Of a stretch of 64,000 bases of DNA, positions 16,666 to 28,210 are shown one piece after another. This DNA is from Cellulomonas flavigena DSM 20109 (GTDB lineage Bacteria; Actinomycetota; Actinomycetes; Actinomycetales; Cellulomonadaceae): NCBI RefSeq assembly GCF_000092865.1, contig NC_014151.1:558001-622000 (forward strand), read 5' to 3'. The notes below the pieces were generated by a model. It saw only the letters and a program-made list of their open reading frames with translations. It was not told the DNA's origin and did not search any database. The stretch's first letter is position 1; each line of letters opens with the position of its first letter. The position numbers and the translations under genes were made by a program.

Positions 16666-16798
16666 GGTCCGGAGAGTGAGAGCCGGGTGAGAGGTGTCGC
16701 ACGACACGCCGCACGGACGCGCGGTCTGGGCGGTTCGCGCCGTCTGACCGGGCCGTGCGCCCTGGTCTCGTCGGCACGAGCCAACTACCGTTGCGCAA

Positions 16799-19279
16799 GT
16801 GACTGAGAACCGTGCCAACAGCACCGCGCCGGTGACCGCCCCGCAGCACTCGGTGGAGGGCTTCGTCAAGGAGTTCCTCCGCGAGCTGCACTTCGGGCAG
16901 GGCGTGACGATGGAACGCGCCAGCGTCAACGACCAGTACCTCGCCCTGGCGCGCACCGTGCGCCAGTACCTCATGGCACGGTGGCTCGAGACCGCCCGTC
17001 GCCAGCGCGAGGCGCAGGCCAAGTCCGTCGCGTACCTGTCGGCCGAGTACCTGCTCGGGCGCCAGCTCGACAACGCGCTGCTCGCCACGGACCTCTCCGA
17101 GATCGTCGAGGAGGGCCTGGCGTCGCTCGGCATCGACCTCGCGACGCTGCGGGACCAGGAGGTCGAGCCCGGACTCGGCAACGGCGGCCTCGGGCGGCTC
17201 GCCGCGTGCTTCATCGACTCCCTCGCGACGATGAGCGTGCCCTGCATCGGCTACGGCATCCGCTACGAGTACGGCATCTTCCGCCAGACGTTCGTCGACG
17301 GCTTCCAGGTCGAGCAGGCCGACTCCTGGCTCTCGCTCGGATCCCCGTGGGAGTTCCCGCACCCCGAGGCCGCGGTGACCGTGCACTTCGGCGGGCGGAC
17401 CGAGAAGTACGACGACGAGGGCGTCGAGCGCACCCGCTGGGTGCCCGCGTGGGACGTCCTCGGCGTGCCGTACAACTACATGGTCCCCGGCTACCGGAAC
17501 GGCCGCGTCAACACGCTGCGCCTGTGGAGCGCGCAGGCCACCAACGCGTTCGACCTCGCGATCTTCAACTCCGGCGAGTACGTCGACGCCGTGCGCGCGC
17601 AGACGTTCGCGGAGAACATCTCGAAGGTCCTGTACCCCGAGGACTCGACGCCGCAGGGCAAGGAGCTGCGCCTGCAGCAGCAGTACTTCTTCGTCGCCTG
17701 CTCGATCCGCGACTTCGTCGACAACGTGCTGCCCGCCGACTTCGACCTGCACGACCTGCCGTCGCGCATCATCTTCCAGCTCAACGACACCCACCCGGTG
17801 ATCGCCGTGCCGGAGCTCATGCGCGTGCTCGTCGACGAGAAGAAGTGGGACTGGGACGAGGCATGGGCCGTCACGCAGCGCTGCTTCGCCTACACCTGCC
17901 ACACGCTGCTGCCCGAGGCGCTCGAGGTGTGGCCCGTCGAGCTGCTCGGCCGCCTGCTGCCGCGGCACCTGGAGATCATCTACCGCATCAACGACGACTT
18001 CCTCGCGCAGGTCGCGCAGCGCTACCCGGGCGACGAGCTGCGGCTGCGGCGCATGTCGATCATCGCCGAGCACCCCGAGCGCTCGGTCCGCATGGCGTTC
18101 CTCGCGACCGTCGCCGGTGCCAAGGTCAACGGCGTCGCCGCGCTGCACTCGCAGCTCCTGCGGGACAAGGTGCTGCCGGACTTCTCGGAGTTCTGGCCCG
18201 ACAAGTTCACCAACGTCACCAACGGCGTCACGCCGCGGCGCTTCGTGCGGCTCGCCAACCCCGCGCTGTCCGAGCTCATCACCGACGCCATCGGCCCCGG
18301 CTGGCTCACCGACCTCGCGCGGCTGCGGGAGATGGAGCCGCTCGCCGACGACGCCGACTTCCGCGAGAAGTTCCGCGCCGTCAAGGCGCACAACAAGCAG
18401 CGGCTCAACGACCTGCTGCAGCGCCGTGACGGCATCACGCTGCCCGGCGACGCGATGCTCGACGTGATGGTCAAGCGCCTGCACGAGTACAAGCGTCAGA
18501 CGCTCAAGGTGCTGCACATCGTGTCGCTCTACGAGCGGATCGTCAGCGGCGAGCTCGACCCCACGTCGATCCCGCCGCGCGTCTTCGCGTTCGGCGCCAA
18601 GGCCGCTCCCGGCTACAAGATGGCCAAGCAGACCATCGCGCTCATCAACCACGTAGGCCGCACGGTCAACCAGGACCCACGCGTCAAGGGGGCGCTCACG
18701 GTCGTCTTCCCGCCCAACTACAACGTCACGCTCGCCGAGACGCTCATCCCGGCCGCCGACCTGTCGGAGCAGATCTCGCTCGCCGGCAAGGAGGCGTCCG
18801 GCACGGGCAACATGAAGTTCGCGCTCAACGGCGCCCTGACGATCGGCACGGACGACGGTGCGAACGTCGAGATCCGCGAGCTCGTCGGCGACGAGAACTT
18901 CTTCCTCTTCGGTCTCGTCGAGCCGGAGGTCGACGCGCTCGTCACCGCCGGGTACCGGCCGGCGGCCTACTACGAGGAGAACCCGACCCTGCGCCGCGCG
19001 ATCGACCTGATCGCGTCCGGGGCGTTCGCGGACGGCGACCGCACGGTCTTCGAGCCGATCGTCTCCAACCTGCTGCACGAGGACCGCTTCCTCGTGCTCG
19101 CGGACTTCCAGGCGTACGTCGACGCGCAGGACCGGGTCGACACGGCCTACCAGGACACCGAGGCGTGGACCCGGTCCGCGATCCTCAACGTCGCCCGCAC
19201 CGGGTTCTTCTCGTCCGACCGCGCGATGTGGGACTACATCGACCGCATCTGGCAGACCCAGCCGGTCGTCGCGCGCTGA
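16799..19279 (+). CDS. glgP: Glycogen phosphorylase
   Basis: 826 residues, full length for the GT35 phosphorylases. It releases glucose-1-phosphate from alpha-1,4-glucan. Visible landmarks: EYLLGRQLDNALLATDL, GLGNGGLGRLAACFIDS, NDTHPVIAVPELMR, TNVTNGVTPRRF, VKRLHEYKRQ and the PLP site EASGTGNMKFALNGA with Lys673. GTG 16799 has TACCGT seven bases upstream and no ribosome-binding site, so it is probably leaderless. It stands alone and is followed by a strong terminator. Confidence 0.97.
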   Translation: MTENRANSTAPVTAPQHSVEGFVKEFLRELHFGQGVTMERASVNDQYLALARTVRQYLMARWLETARRQREAQAKSVAYLSAEYLLGRQLDNALLATDLSEIVEEGLASLGIDLATLRDQEVEPGLGNGGLGRLAACFIDSLATMSVPCIGYGIRYEYGIFRQTFVDGFQVEQADSWLSLGSPWEFPHPEAAVTVHFGGRTEKYDDEGVERTRWVPAWDVLGVPYNYMVPGYRNGRVNTLRLWSAQATNAFDLAIFNSGEYVDAVRAQTFAENISKVLYPEDSTPQGKELRLQQQYFFVACSIRDFVDNVLPADFDLHDLPSRIIFQLNDTHPVIAVPELMRVLVDEKKWDWDEAWAVTQRCFAYTCHTLLPEALEVWPVELLGRLLPRHLEIIYRINDDFLAQVAQRYPGDELRLRRMSIIAEHPERSVRMAFLATVAGAKVNGVAALHSQLLRDKVLPDFSEFWPDKFTNVTNGVTPRRFVRLANPALSELITDAIGPGWLTDLARLREMEPLADDADFREKFRAVKAHNKQRLNDLLQRRDGITLPGDAMLDVMVKRLHEYKRQTLKVLHIVSLYERIVSGELDPTSIPPRVFAFGAKAAPGYKMAKQTIALINHVGRTVNQDPRVKGALTVVFPPNYNVTLAETLIPAADLSEQISLAGKEASGTGNMKFALNGALTIGTDDGANVEIRELVGDENFFLFGLVEPEVDALVTAGYRPAAYYEENPTLRRAIDLIASGAFADGDRTVFEPIVSNLLHEDRFLVLADFQAYVDAQDRVDTAYQDTEAWTRSAILNVARTGFFSSDRAMWDYIDRIWQTQPVVAR

Positions 19280-19317
19280 CGTCCGCCCGTCCGGCGCACC
19301 GCCGTCGGACGCGCCCC

Positions 19318-19360
19318 ACGGCCCCGCTCCCCGCGACCTCGTCGCAGGCGGCGGGGCCGT
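19318..19360 (+). terminator. Terminator of glgP
   Basis: Outer 10-bp stem (19318-19327 with 19351-19360) with an inner GCGAC/GTCGC hairpin. Confidence 0.7.
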
Positions 19361-19556
19361 CGCGCGTCCGCCCACAGCGTGTTGCGCCGCGGCGCCCGCA
19401 AGTTCACTCGTCTGCTGCGTCCGATACCTCCCGGAGCGGGCGGTGCAGGCGATTTCTGGCGGATGACCTGCGACGACGCGCGGCTCTAGCCTGCGACGAG
19501 CAGTTGTGCAGCACGCCACGGTCCGCGAGTCCCGCGGACGACGAAGGAGCAGCCTC

Positions 19557-20579
19557 GTGACTCGTCATCTCGCCCGCCGCAGCGCCGCGATCGTCGCGCT
19601 GTGCGCCCTCGCTCTGGGGGGCAGCGCCGTCGCCGCCCAGGCCGAGAACCCCACGCCGACCCCGTCCGCGACGGCCGAGGTGACCCCGACGCCCACGGTG
19701 ACGCCGACGCCCGGGCCGACGTCGACGCCCGAGCCGACGGTCACGCCCTCGCCGACGGCCACCCCCGAGCCGACGGTCACGCCGTCGCCGTCGCCGTCCG
19801 CCACGCCCACGCCCGAGCCGACGCAGGACCCGTTGCCCGTCGTCGACGCGCCGGTCGTCGAGGTCGTCCAGCCCGCGTGCGTCGGGACGACCCCGGTGAC
19901 CAAGGGCCGGATCGTCGTCAAGCCCGCCGCGTCGGTCGTGTGGGCGGTCGTCGTCGCCGGCAGCGACGGCGGCGCCGACGAGGACTTCATCGCCGAGGCC
20001 GAGGAGCCCGGCGAGAAGGGTGACGTCGAGGTCGCGCCCGGGGCCTACGAGGTCTGGGCGCTGGCGCTCGAGAGCGAGTTCGCCGAGGACCTGGGCGACT
20101 GGCGCGTCAAGGAGTACTTCATCGCGCGCGACGTCACGGTCAAGGCGCTGGCCACCGCGTGCCCGACGGCCGCCGGTTGGGCGCCGGCCGCCGACCAGCT
20201 GACGCCCGCCAAGCAGGGCGGCTTCACGACGGCCGCGCGCGTCAACCAGGGCGGCTCGCTCACCCTGAGCGGCCTGCCCGCCGGCGCCCGGGTCCGCCCG
20301 TTCCTGTTCTCGGTGCCGACCGACCTGGGCGCCGCGACCGTGGCCGCCGACGGCCGGCTGCAGGTGACGGTGCCCGCCGCCACGACCACGGGCACCCACC
20401 GCGTCGCGGTGTACCTGGCGGACGGCACGCTCGTCGGCTGGCAGTACGTGGAGGTCCTGGCCGCCGGGCAGTCGCTGGCGGCGACGGGTGCCGACGCGCG
20501 GGCAGGGCTGCTCGCCGGCGCCGTGCTCGTCGCGGCGGGTGGTGCGCTCGTCCTGGCCCGTCGCCGGATGACCGCCTGA
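19557..20579 (+). CDS. Sortase-anchored surface protein with LAATG motif
   Basis: 340 residues from GTG 19557 (AAGGAG, 7-nt spacing). Signal peptide to about residue 30 ([13 protein letters not shown]). A Thr-Pro repeat linker runs to about 100. An ectodomain follows, with cysteines at QPACVGTTP and ATACPTAA. The C-terminal sorting signal LAATGAD, a hydrophobic helix and an RRRMTA tail complete it. LAXTG is the motif known for class E sortases of high-GC Gram-positives, so covalent wall anchoring is expected. The sortase is not in this window. A TAGCCT box at 19487-19492 may be its -10. Ectodomain function unknown. Confidence 0.88.
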   Translation: MTRHLARRSAAIVALCALALGGSAVAAQAENPTPTPSATAEVTPTPTVTPTPGPTSTPEPTVTPSPTATPEPTVTPSPSPSATPTPEPTQDPLPVVDAPVVEVVQPACVGTTPVTKGRIVVKPAASVVWAVVVAGSDGGADEDFIAEAEEPGEKGDVEVAPGAYEVWALALESEFAEDLGDWRVKEYFIARDVTVKALATACPTAAGWAPAADQLTPAKQGGFTTAARVNQGGSLTLSGLPAGARVRPFLFSVPTDLGAATVAADGRLQVTVPAATTTGTHRVAVYLADGTLVGWQYVEVLAAGQSLAATGADARAGLLAGAVLVAAGGALVLARRRMTA

Positions 20580-20641
20580 CCGTCCGGGTCCTGCACCCGG
20601 CCCGGGGACGCTGACACCCCGGGCGCGAGAGAGCGGAGGGC

Positions 20642-21352
20642 TCAGCGGCGCTTGCGCGGGGGTGTGCGGCGGCCGTCGGGACGCGGGGTGCGGGGTGCGC
20701 GGGTGGCCCGCGGCGCCGCCTCGGGCGTCCCGCGCCCGCGGGAGCTGCCGGCGGTGCGGCCGCGGACGATGCCGACGAGCTCCTGCACGTGCGGGTGCTC
20801 ACCGTCCGTGCGCCACACGAGGACCACGGGCGAGCCCGGCGCGTCGGGGACCACGCGCACAGCGGTGCCGCGGCGGTCGTGCAGGCGCGCGAGGGAGTGC
20901 GGCACGAGCAGGACACCCGTGCCCTGGGCGACGAGGTCCGCGGCAGTCGGCACGTCGGGGACCTCCAGCGGCTCGACCCCCGGCGGTGCCCAGCCCAGCA
21001 CGTCGTCCCCGGGCACCAGGAGAGCCTCGCCCGCGAGGTCGGGCACGTCGACCTCCGGCACCACGGTGAGCACGTGGTCCTTGCGCACGACGACGACGGT
21101 CCGCTCGGTCCACAGCGGCACCACGGCCCAGCCGGTGGTGGTGCTCGGCACCGTCGCCGACAGGCCCGCCGCCCGCTCGACGCCGTCCGGCGGCAGCCGC
21201 AGCACGGCCGCGTCGACGTCGCCGCGGAGCACCGCGTCGACCGCGCCGGCGGCGTCGGCGTGCACGACCTCGAGCGGGTCGTGCGGCAGGCGCTCGCGCC
21301 ACACCCGCGCCCAGCGGTCGGGGCTGGTGCCGGGTACCAGGAGCAGCCTCAT
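20642..21352 (-). CDS. LysR-type substrate-binding domain protein without HTH
   Basis: 236 residues. The first about 190 residues resemble the effector-binding half of LysR regulators (MRLLLVPGTSPDRWARVW, VDAAVLRLPPDG, VVPLWTERTVVVVRKDHVL, GVLLVPHSLARL). No DNA-binding helix-turn-helix is present. The tail is Arg/Pro-rich. ATG 21352 overlaps the trmB stop (ATGA), so they are co-translated. Probable cytoplasmic ligand-binding protein; ligand unknown. Confidence 0.75.
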   Translation of the reverse strand: MRLLLVPGTSPDRWARVWRERLPHDPLEVVHADAAGAVDAVLRGDVDAAVLRLPPDGVERAAGLSATVPSTTTGWAVVPLWTERTVVVVRKDHVLTVVPEVDVPDLAGEALLVPGDDVLGWAPPGVEPLEVPDVPTAADLVAQGTGVLLVPHSLARLHDRRGTAVRVVPDAPGSPVVLVWRTDGEHPHVQELVGIVRGRTAGSSRGRGTPEAAPRATRAPRTPRPDGRRTPPRKRR

Positions 21353-22098
21353 CGCACACGCCGCACGACGAGGTCCGTCACGGCGTGCCCCAGGTCGAGG
21401 CCGCGCTGCTCGAACCGTGTGACGGGTCGGTGCGCCGGCCGCTCCACGACCCCGCCGTCGAGGTCCGGCTCGGCACCCAGCACGTCGCGCATCTGCCCGG
21501 CGTAGTCGGCCCAGTCGGTCGCGACGTGCAGCGTGCCGCCGATGCGCAACCGGTCGCGCAGCAGGTCGACGTGCGCGGCTTGCACGAGGCGGCGTTTGTG
21601 GTGCCGGGCCTTGGGCCACGGGTCGGGGAAGAACGCGTGCACCGCGTCCAGGCTGCCCGGGGCGACGTCGCGGCGCAGCAGCCGCAGCGCGTCGCCGTGC
21701 GCGACGCGCACGTTCGTCAGTCCCAGGCGCTCGACGAGCAGCAGCAGCGCCGCGACGCCGGGCAGGTGCGCCTCGACCGCCAGCCAGTCCCGGTCCGGGT
21801 CGGCGGCAGCCATCGCGGCCGTCGCGTCGCCCATGCCGGAGCCGATCTCGACGACCACGGGCGCGTGCCGCCCGAACAGCGTCACCGTGTCGAGCCGCCC
21901 GCCGGGCGTGCGCGGCGGGGCGGCGCGCGGGTCGTCGACCGAGAACCCCCAGCGGGGGAAGAGCCGGTCCAGCGCGTCGGCACGGTCCACGCCGAGCGCG
22001 GCGCGGCGCGGGTGGAACGTGCGCAGCGGCTCGTGCGGGCGCGACGCCCGGTGGGTGAACACGTCCTCGGCGGGCTGCACGTGGCCCACCCTACGCAC
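21349..22098 (-). CDS. trmB: tRNA (guanine-N7)-methyltransferase
   Basis: 249 residues. SAM-dependent enzyme that makes m7G46 in tRNA. VVVEIGSGMGDATAAMA is the SAM loop; FFPDPWPKARHHKRRLV is the family hallmark for tRNA binding and catalysis. GTG 22098 adjoins the preceding stop, and in-frame GTGs at 22089 and 22080 are equally possible starts. The N-terminal THRASRPHEPLRTFHPRR is typical of actinobacterial TrmB. Confidence 0.93.
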   Translation of the reverse strand: MRRVGHVQPAEDVFTHRASRPHEPLRTFHPRRAALGVDRADALDRLFPRWGFSVDDPRAAPPRTPGGRLDTVTLFGRHAPVVVEIGSGMGDATAAMAAADPDRDWLAVEAHLPGVAALLLLVERLGLTNVRVAHGDALRLLRRDVAPGSLDAVHAFFPDPWPKARHHKRRLVQAAHVDLLRDRLRIGGTLHVATDWADYAGQMRDVLGAEPDLDGGVVERPAHRPVTRFEQRGLDLGHAVTDLVVRRVR

Positions 22099-22878
22099 TC
22101 ACGCGACGACGTCCTCCGGCGGCGGCTGGAGCAGCGCCACGACCTCGCCCGCCGGGCCGCGCACCAGCAGCATCCGGCCGTACGGGGTGTCCTCCGGGCC
22201 GCTGACGACCTCGCCGCCCAGCTCGGCGACGCGCGGGGCGATCGCGTCGGCGTCCTCGACGGCGACGTACCAGGTCCATGCCGCCGGGACGTCACCCGCC
22301 CGGCGCCCGTACCCGCCGACGCCCGCCGCCGGCGTGCCGCCGACCGCCAGCGACGTGTACGTGAAGTCCGGCGCGCTCATGTCCTGCTGTGCGTACCCGA
22401 ACAGCGCGACGTAGAAGCGCCGCGCCGCGTCGGGGTCCTTCGACATCTGCTCGGCCCACACGAACGCGCCCGGCGCGTCCGTGAGCTCCCAGCCGACGTG
22501 CGTCCCCGCCTCCCACAGGCCCACCACCGCGCCGGTCGGGTCCGCGAGCACGGCCACGCGGCCCAGGTCCAGCATCGTCACGGGTCCGGTGAGCACCGTC
22601 GCGTCCGCCTCGACGGCCCGTGCGACGCTCGCGGCGACGTCGTCCGTCGCCAGGTACACGCACCAGCCCGCCGGCCGGGGGGTGTCGGCCAGGCGGATGC
22701 CCGCGACGACCTGCCCGTCGACCTCCGCCATGACGTACCCGTCGGTCTCCGGCCCGCCGATGCTCAGCTGCCACCCGAGCAGACCGCCGTAGAAGCGCTG
22801 CGTCGGCCCGAGGTCCGTCACCGTGATGTCCACCCAGGCGGGGACGCCCGCAGGCCACGGGGTCGGGATGGCGGTCAT
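22099..22878 (-). CDS. Two-domain VOC/glyoxalase family protein
   Basis: 259 residues from ATG 22878 (GGAGG, 8-nt spacing). Two tandem vicinal-oxygen-chelate modules: residues about 12-125 (VDITVTDLGPTQRFYGGLLGW to GAVVGLWEAG) and about 135-255 (FVWAEQMSKDPDAARRFYVALFGY to GEVVALLQPP). Such 27 kDa antigen-like proteins occur widely in actinobacteria. No substrate can be assigned. Its stop abuts trmB, so the genes may be one operon. Confidence 0.88.
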   Translation of the reverse strand: MTAIPTPWPAGVPAWVDITVTDLGPTQRFYGGLLGWQLSIGGPETDGYVMAEVDGQVVAGIRLADTPRPAGWCVYLATDDVAASVARAVEADATVLTGPVTMLDLGRVAVLADPTGAVVGLWEAGTHVGWELTDAPGAFVWAEQMSKDPDAARRFYVALFGYAQQDMSAPDFTYTSLAVGGTPAAGVGGYGRRAGDVPAAWTWYVAVEDADAIAPRVAELGGEVVSGPEDTPYGRMLLVRGPAGEVVALLQPPPEDVVA

Positions 22879-22980
22879 GAACGGGTCCTCCGGGGGTCGG
22901 GGTGCGGACGGGGGTCCGCGGCAGGGCGTGCACAGCCAACCACTGCCGCACGGGTGGCGCACGACGCGACCACGGGGGCG

Positions 22981-23994
22981 TCAGCCCGCCGGCAGGCGGG
23001 CCGCGAGGAAGTCGGTCACCTCGCGCAGGTACCGCGCGCGCACCGGCGGGGCCGACAGCGCCAGGTCGTGCGCGCCGCCGGGCACCTCGACGAACGTGAC
23101 GTCCGGGCCGAGGAGCGGTGCGCGCTCGCGCATGTGCGCGGGGTCCAGCACGGAGTCCGTGCCCAGCAGCGCGTCGTGGTGCCGCTTGTGGTCGCCGGCC
23201 GCGTCGGACGCGAGCACCAGGACGGGCACGTCGACGCCCAGCCCGCGGGCGACGCGCGCCTGCCCGCGCCGCACGGTGCGCACGAACCCCGCGCGCACCG
23301 GGAAGCCCTCGTGCGGCTTCCACGCGAGGTCGAAGTCCCACTCGCCGCCGGTGGCGCGGTGCAGCGCCCGGCCGTAGTGCGGCGCGATGCGGCGCACCGG
23401 CACGCGCGGTGCCGGGCGCCCGAGCACGTGGACGGCCGGTGCCAGCAGCTGCCGCTCGAACCGCGAGCCGCGCACGTCCAGCCACGGGGAGTTCAGCACG
23501 AGCGCGTCGACGAGTCCCAGACCGCGGCGCGCGTCCGCCCACAGCGCGGCGACCAGGCCGCCCGTGGAGTGGCCGAGGAGCACGACGACGTCGTGGTCCT
23601 GGCGCAGGAGCCGGACGGCGGCGTCGACCTCCTCGGCGTACACGCCCAGGTCGGCGGTGTCGTTCGGCGGGCGTCCCGGGCGGATCGAGCGGCCGTGGTC
23701 GCGCAGCTCGAGCGCGTACGTGTCGTAGCCCGCGGCGGCCAGCGCGTCACCGACGTGCGGGTGGAAGAAGTAGTCGACGAACCCGTGCAGGTACAGCACG
23801 GCGCGGCGGGTGGGCGGCGCGTCCGGGTCGGGGACGCGCCGCACGAGCGTGGCCTGAGGGGCGACGCGGGTCCGGCGCGTCACCGCGTCGGGCCGCAGGT
23901 GCAGGGTGCGTGCGCGCCAGCGCTCGCCCAGCACGTCATCGCGCTCGTCGTCCCACCGGTCGCGGGCCGGGCGGGCGTCCTCGTCGTCGACCAC
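22981..23994 (-). CDS. Alpha/beta hydrolase, serine lipase/esterase type
   Basis: 337 residues from GTG 23994 (GAGG eight bases upstream). Oxyanion loop LYLHGFVDYFF, nucleophile elbow GHSTGG (Ser near residue 143), an acid in VLVLASDAAGDHK, and the final His in VPGGAHDLALS complete the triad. It resembles monoglyceride-lipase-like hydrolases. No signal peptide, so it is cytoplasmic. It lies in a leftward series after a terminator and may have its own promoter. Confidence 0.9.
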   Translation of the reverse strand: MVDDEDARPARDRWDDERDDVLGERWRARTLHLRPDAVTRRTRVAPQATLVRRVPDPDAPPTRRAVLYLHGFVDYFFHPHVGDALAAAGYDTYALELRDHGRSIRPGRPPNDTADLGVYAEEVDAAVRLLRQDHDVVVLLGHSTGGLVAALWADARRGLGLVDALVLNSPWLDVRGSRFERQLLAPAVHVLGRPAPRVPVRRIAPHYGRALHRATGGEWDFDLAWKPHEGFPVRAGFVRTVRRGQARVARGLGVDVPVLVLASDAAGDHKRHHDALLGTDSVLDPAHMRERAPLLGPDVTFVEVPGGAHDLALSAPPVRARYLREVTDFLAARLPAG

Positions 23995-24058
23995 GCGCCG
24001 ATCCTCGCACGGGTGCGCCGGGACCCGGGGCCGGCGCGACCGGGCGCAGGTCAGCTCC

Positions 24059-24093
24059 CGGCGGCCCCGCCGTCGTGCCAGGCGGGGCCGCCG
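24059..24093 (-). terminator. Terminator of the histidine-phosphatase gene
   Basis: A 13-bp perfect stem (24059-24071 with 24081-24093) with a 9-nt loop, 26 bases after the stop of the upstream leftward gene. Confidence 0.75.
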
Positions 24094-24119
24094 GCCCGTG
24101 GCGCAGCGCGCCGGGGCGC

Positions 24120-24776
24120 TCAGGCCACCGATGCCGCGGGCGTGGGTGTGCGCATCGGGCGCGCCGCGACGTGGCCCTGGCCGGCGACGTCGAGCGCGAG
24201 GGCGGTGATGCGGGCGGTGCCGTCGTCCTCGACCTCCACGGTGGAGACCGACGCGTTCGGCAGCGGCACCAGGCCGACCTCGTCGACCGTCGCGAGGTAC
24301 GCGCCGAGCGCGAGGCCGTGGCCGACGACGAGGACGTGCCCGTCGCGGTGCGTGGCGGCGATGCGTGCGAAGACGTCGCGGGTGCGGGCCATGAAGTCGG
24401 CGCCGGACTCGCCGCCGGGCAGGCCGGGGTGCGTGCCCGCGAGCACGTCGGTGACGAGGTCCGGCCACGCGACGACGTCGTCGAGGACACGCTCGGGGCG
24501 ACGCTCGTAGATGCCGAAGGCGTACTCCAGCAGCCCGGGATCGGTGCGCAGCGGCACGTCCTCGTGGTGGCGCAGCAGCTCGACCGCGGTCGCGACGGCC
24601 CGGCCCGACGGCGACGACCACGCCGCGGTGAACGAGGTGCCCGCGAGGTGCCGGGCGGTGGCGCGGACCCCTGCGCGGCCGTCGCGCGTGAGGGGGGAGT
24701 CGCAGCGCCCCTGCAGGACGCGGCGCGCGTTGAAGTGGGTGCGGCCGTGGCGGACGAGCGTCATGGTGAGGGTCAT
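24120..24776 (-). CDS. Histidine phosphatase superfamily protein
   Basis: 218 residues. The RHG catalytic motif LVRHGRTHFNARRVLQG is at the N-terminus, the second His in VLVVGHGLALGAYL, and the acid in LLEYAFGIYERR. The branch resembles phosphoglycerate-mutase-like phosphatases. ATG 24776 is preferred over ATG 24764. It is divergent from clpB, and its upstream region is shared with the HAIR element. Substrate unknown. Confidence 0.9.
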   Translation of the reverse strand: MTLTMTLVRHGRTHFNARRVLQGRCDSPLTRDGRAGVRATARHLAGTSFTAAWSSPSGRAVATAVELLRHHEDVPLRTDPGLLEYAFGIYERRPERVLDDVVAWPDLVTDVLAGTHPGLPGGESGADFMARTRDVFARIAATHRDGHVLVVGHGLALGAYLATVDEVGLVPLPNASVSTVEVEDDGTARITALALDVAGQGHVAARPMRTPTPAASVA

Positions 24777-24880
24777 CGATGCCCTGCTTTCGTCGAAGGT
24801 GGTGCCGACGTTAGGGGCGCGGCGTGACGCGACGACGACGGCGGTGTGACGCGTGCGTGACGACCTGGCGACTGTGCATC

Positions 24881-24922
24881 CCAGAGTTGAGCGGAATAGA
24901 CTCAACTCTGGCGACCGTTGAG
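24881..24922 (+). promoter_or_regulatory. HspR-type HAIR operator overlapping a sigma-R/H-like promoter of clpB
   Basis: Perfect 11-bp inverted repeat 24881-24891 / 24901-24911; its core TTGAG-N9-CTCAA matches the HAIR consensus CTTGAGT-N7-ACTCAAG. Inside it, GGAAT (24893-24897) is followed after 18 bases by CGTT (24916-24919), as in sigma-R/sigma-H promoters. A further GTTGAGT half-site lies at 24918-24924. Confidence 0.75.
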
Positions 24923-24970
24923 TCGAGCAGACCACGACCATGACGTGCGAGACCGCACAGGGAGGCATCT

Positions 24971-27568
<2,598 letters not shown>

Positions 27569-27616
27569 CCCACGCGGCGAGGGTGTGAAGCGGACGGGAC
27601 GCCATGGGGGCGGGGA

Positions 27617-28210
27617 TCAGGACGCGGGGGTCGCCGTGCCGTCGACGAACGAGCCCGTGACGGGCGCGGCCGGCACCGCCACGCACAGGCCCGTCCGGTC
27701 CCCGTCCGACCAGCTCGCGGCGGTGGGCGCCCACGTCACCAGGTCGACCCCGGCGGCGACCTCCTCGTCGCTGAGCACGCAGGCCTGCGCGACGCGGGCG
27801 TGCGCGGCGTCCTGTCCCGGCCACACGGCTGCGGCGTCGAACGCGTACTGCCCGACCACCTGTGCGCCGTGCGGGTCGGCGCACGGCACGACGTCCACCC
27901 GGTCCACCTCGCCGTCGGCGGGCAGCGCCGCCAGGCACGAGCCCGTCACGAGCTGCACCGCGAACGCCGTCGTGGGCGCCGCGACGTCGGACGGGAGCGG
28001 GCGGCTGCGCGCCGCGGTGACGGCCCGTGTGCCCAGCACGGCGCCGACGGCCAGCACGACGACGGCACCGGCCACGGCCGAGCCGACGACCAGGCGTCGC
28101 CGCGACCGGGCCCGCGCGGCCGCGGCCTGCTGCCAGCCGGGCGCGTAGTACGTCGGCGGGTTCGGGTCCTCGGGGACGTCGTGAGCGCCCGGCTGCGGCT
28201 CGGCGCTCAG
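27617..28210 (-). CDS. Septum-formation-family membrane protein (CTG start)
   Basis: 197 residues. A short cytoplasmic part (PPTYYAPGWQQAAAARARSRRR), one transmembrane helix (about 42-65), then an extracytoplasmic domain with four cysteines (TGSCLAALP, VVPCADPHGAQVV, AQACVLSDEE, TGLCVAVP). The pattern matches the actinobacterial Septum_form family. No ATG, GTG or TTG is available in frame; CTG 28210 overlaps the previous stop as CTGA, matching the coupled overlaps used elsewhere in the window. Confidence 0.75.
   Translation of the reverse strand: MSAEPQPGAHDVPEDPNPPTYYAPGWQQAAAARARSRRRLVVGSAVAGAVVVLAVGAVLGTRAVTAARSRPLPSDVAAPTTAFAVQLVTGSCLAALPADGEVDRVDVVPCADPHGAQVVGQYAFDAAAVWPGQDAAHARVAQACVLSDEEVAAGVDLVTWAPTAASWSDGDRTGLCVAVPAAPVTGSFVDGTATPAS

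Noticed and set aside
16499..19519. A 1006-codon open frame on the minus strand
   Set aside because: It is antisense to glgP. Its composition is Arg/Val/Leu/Asp noise produced by GC-rich codons, and glgP is unmistakable on the other strand.
21385..24510. A 1041-codon open frame on the plus strand
   Set aside because: Antisense to trmB, the VOC protein, the hydrolase and the phosphatase, all of which have motifs and ribosome-binding sites.
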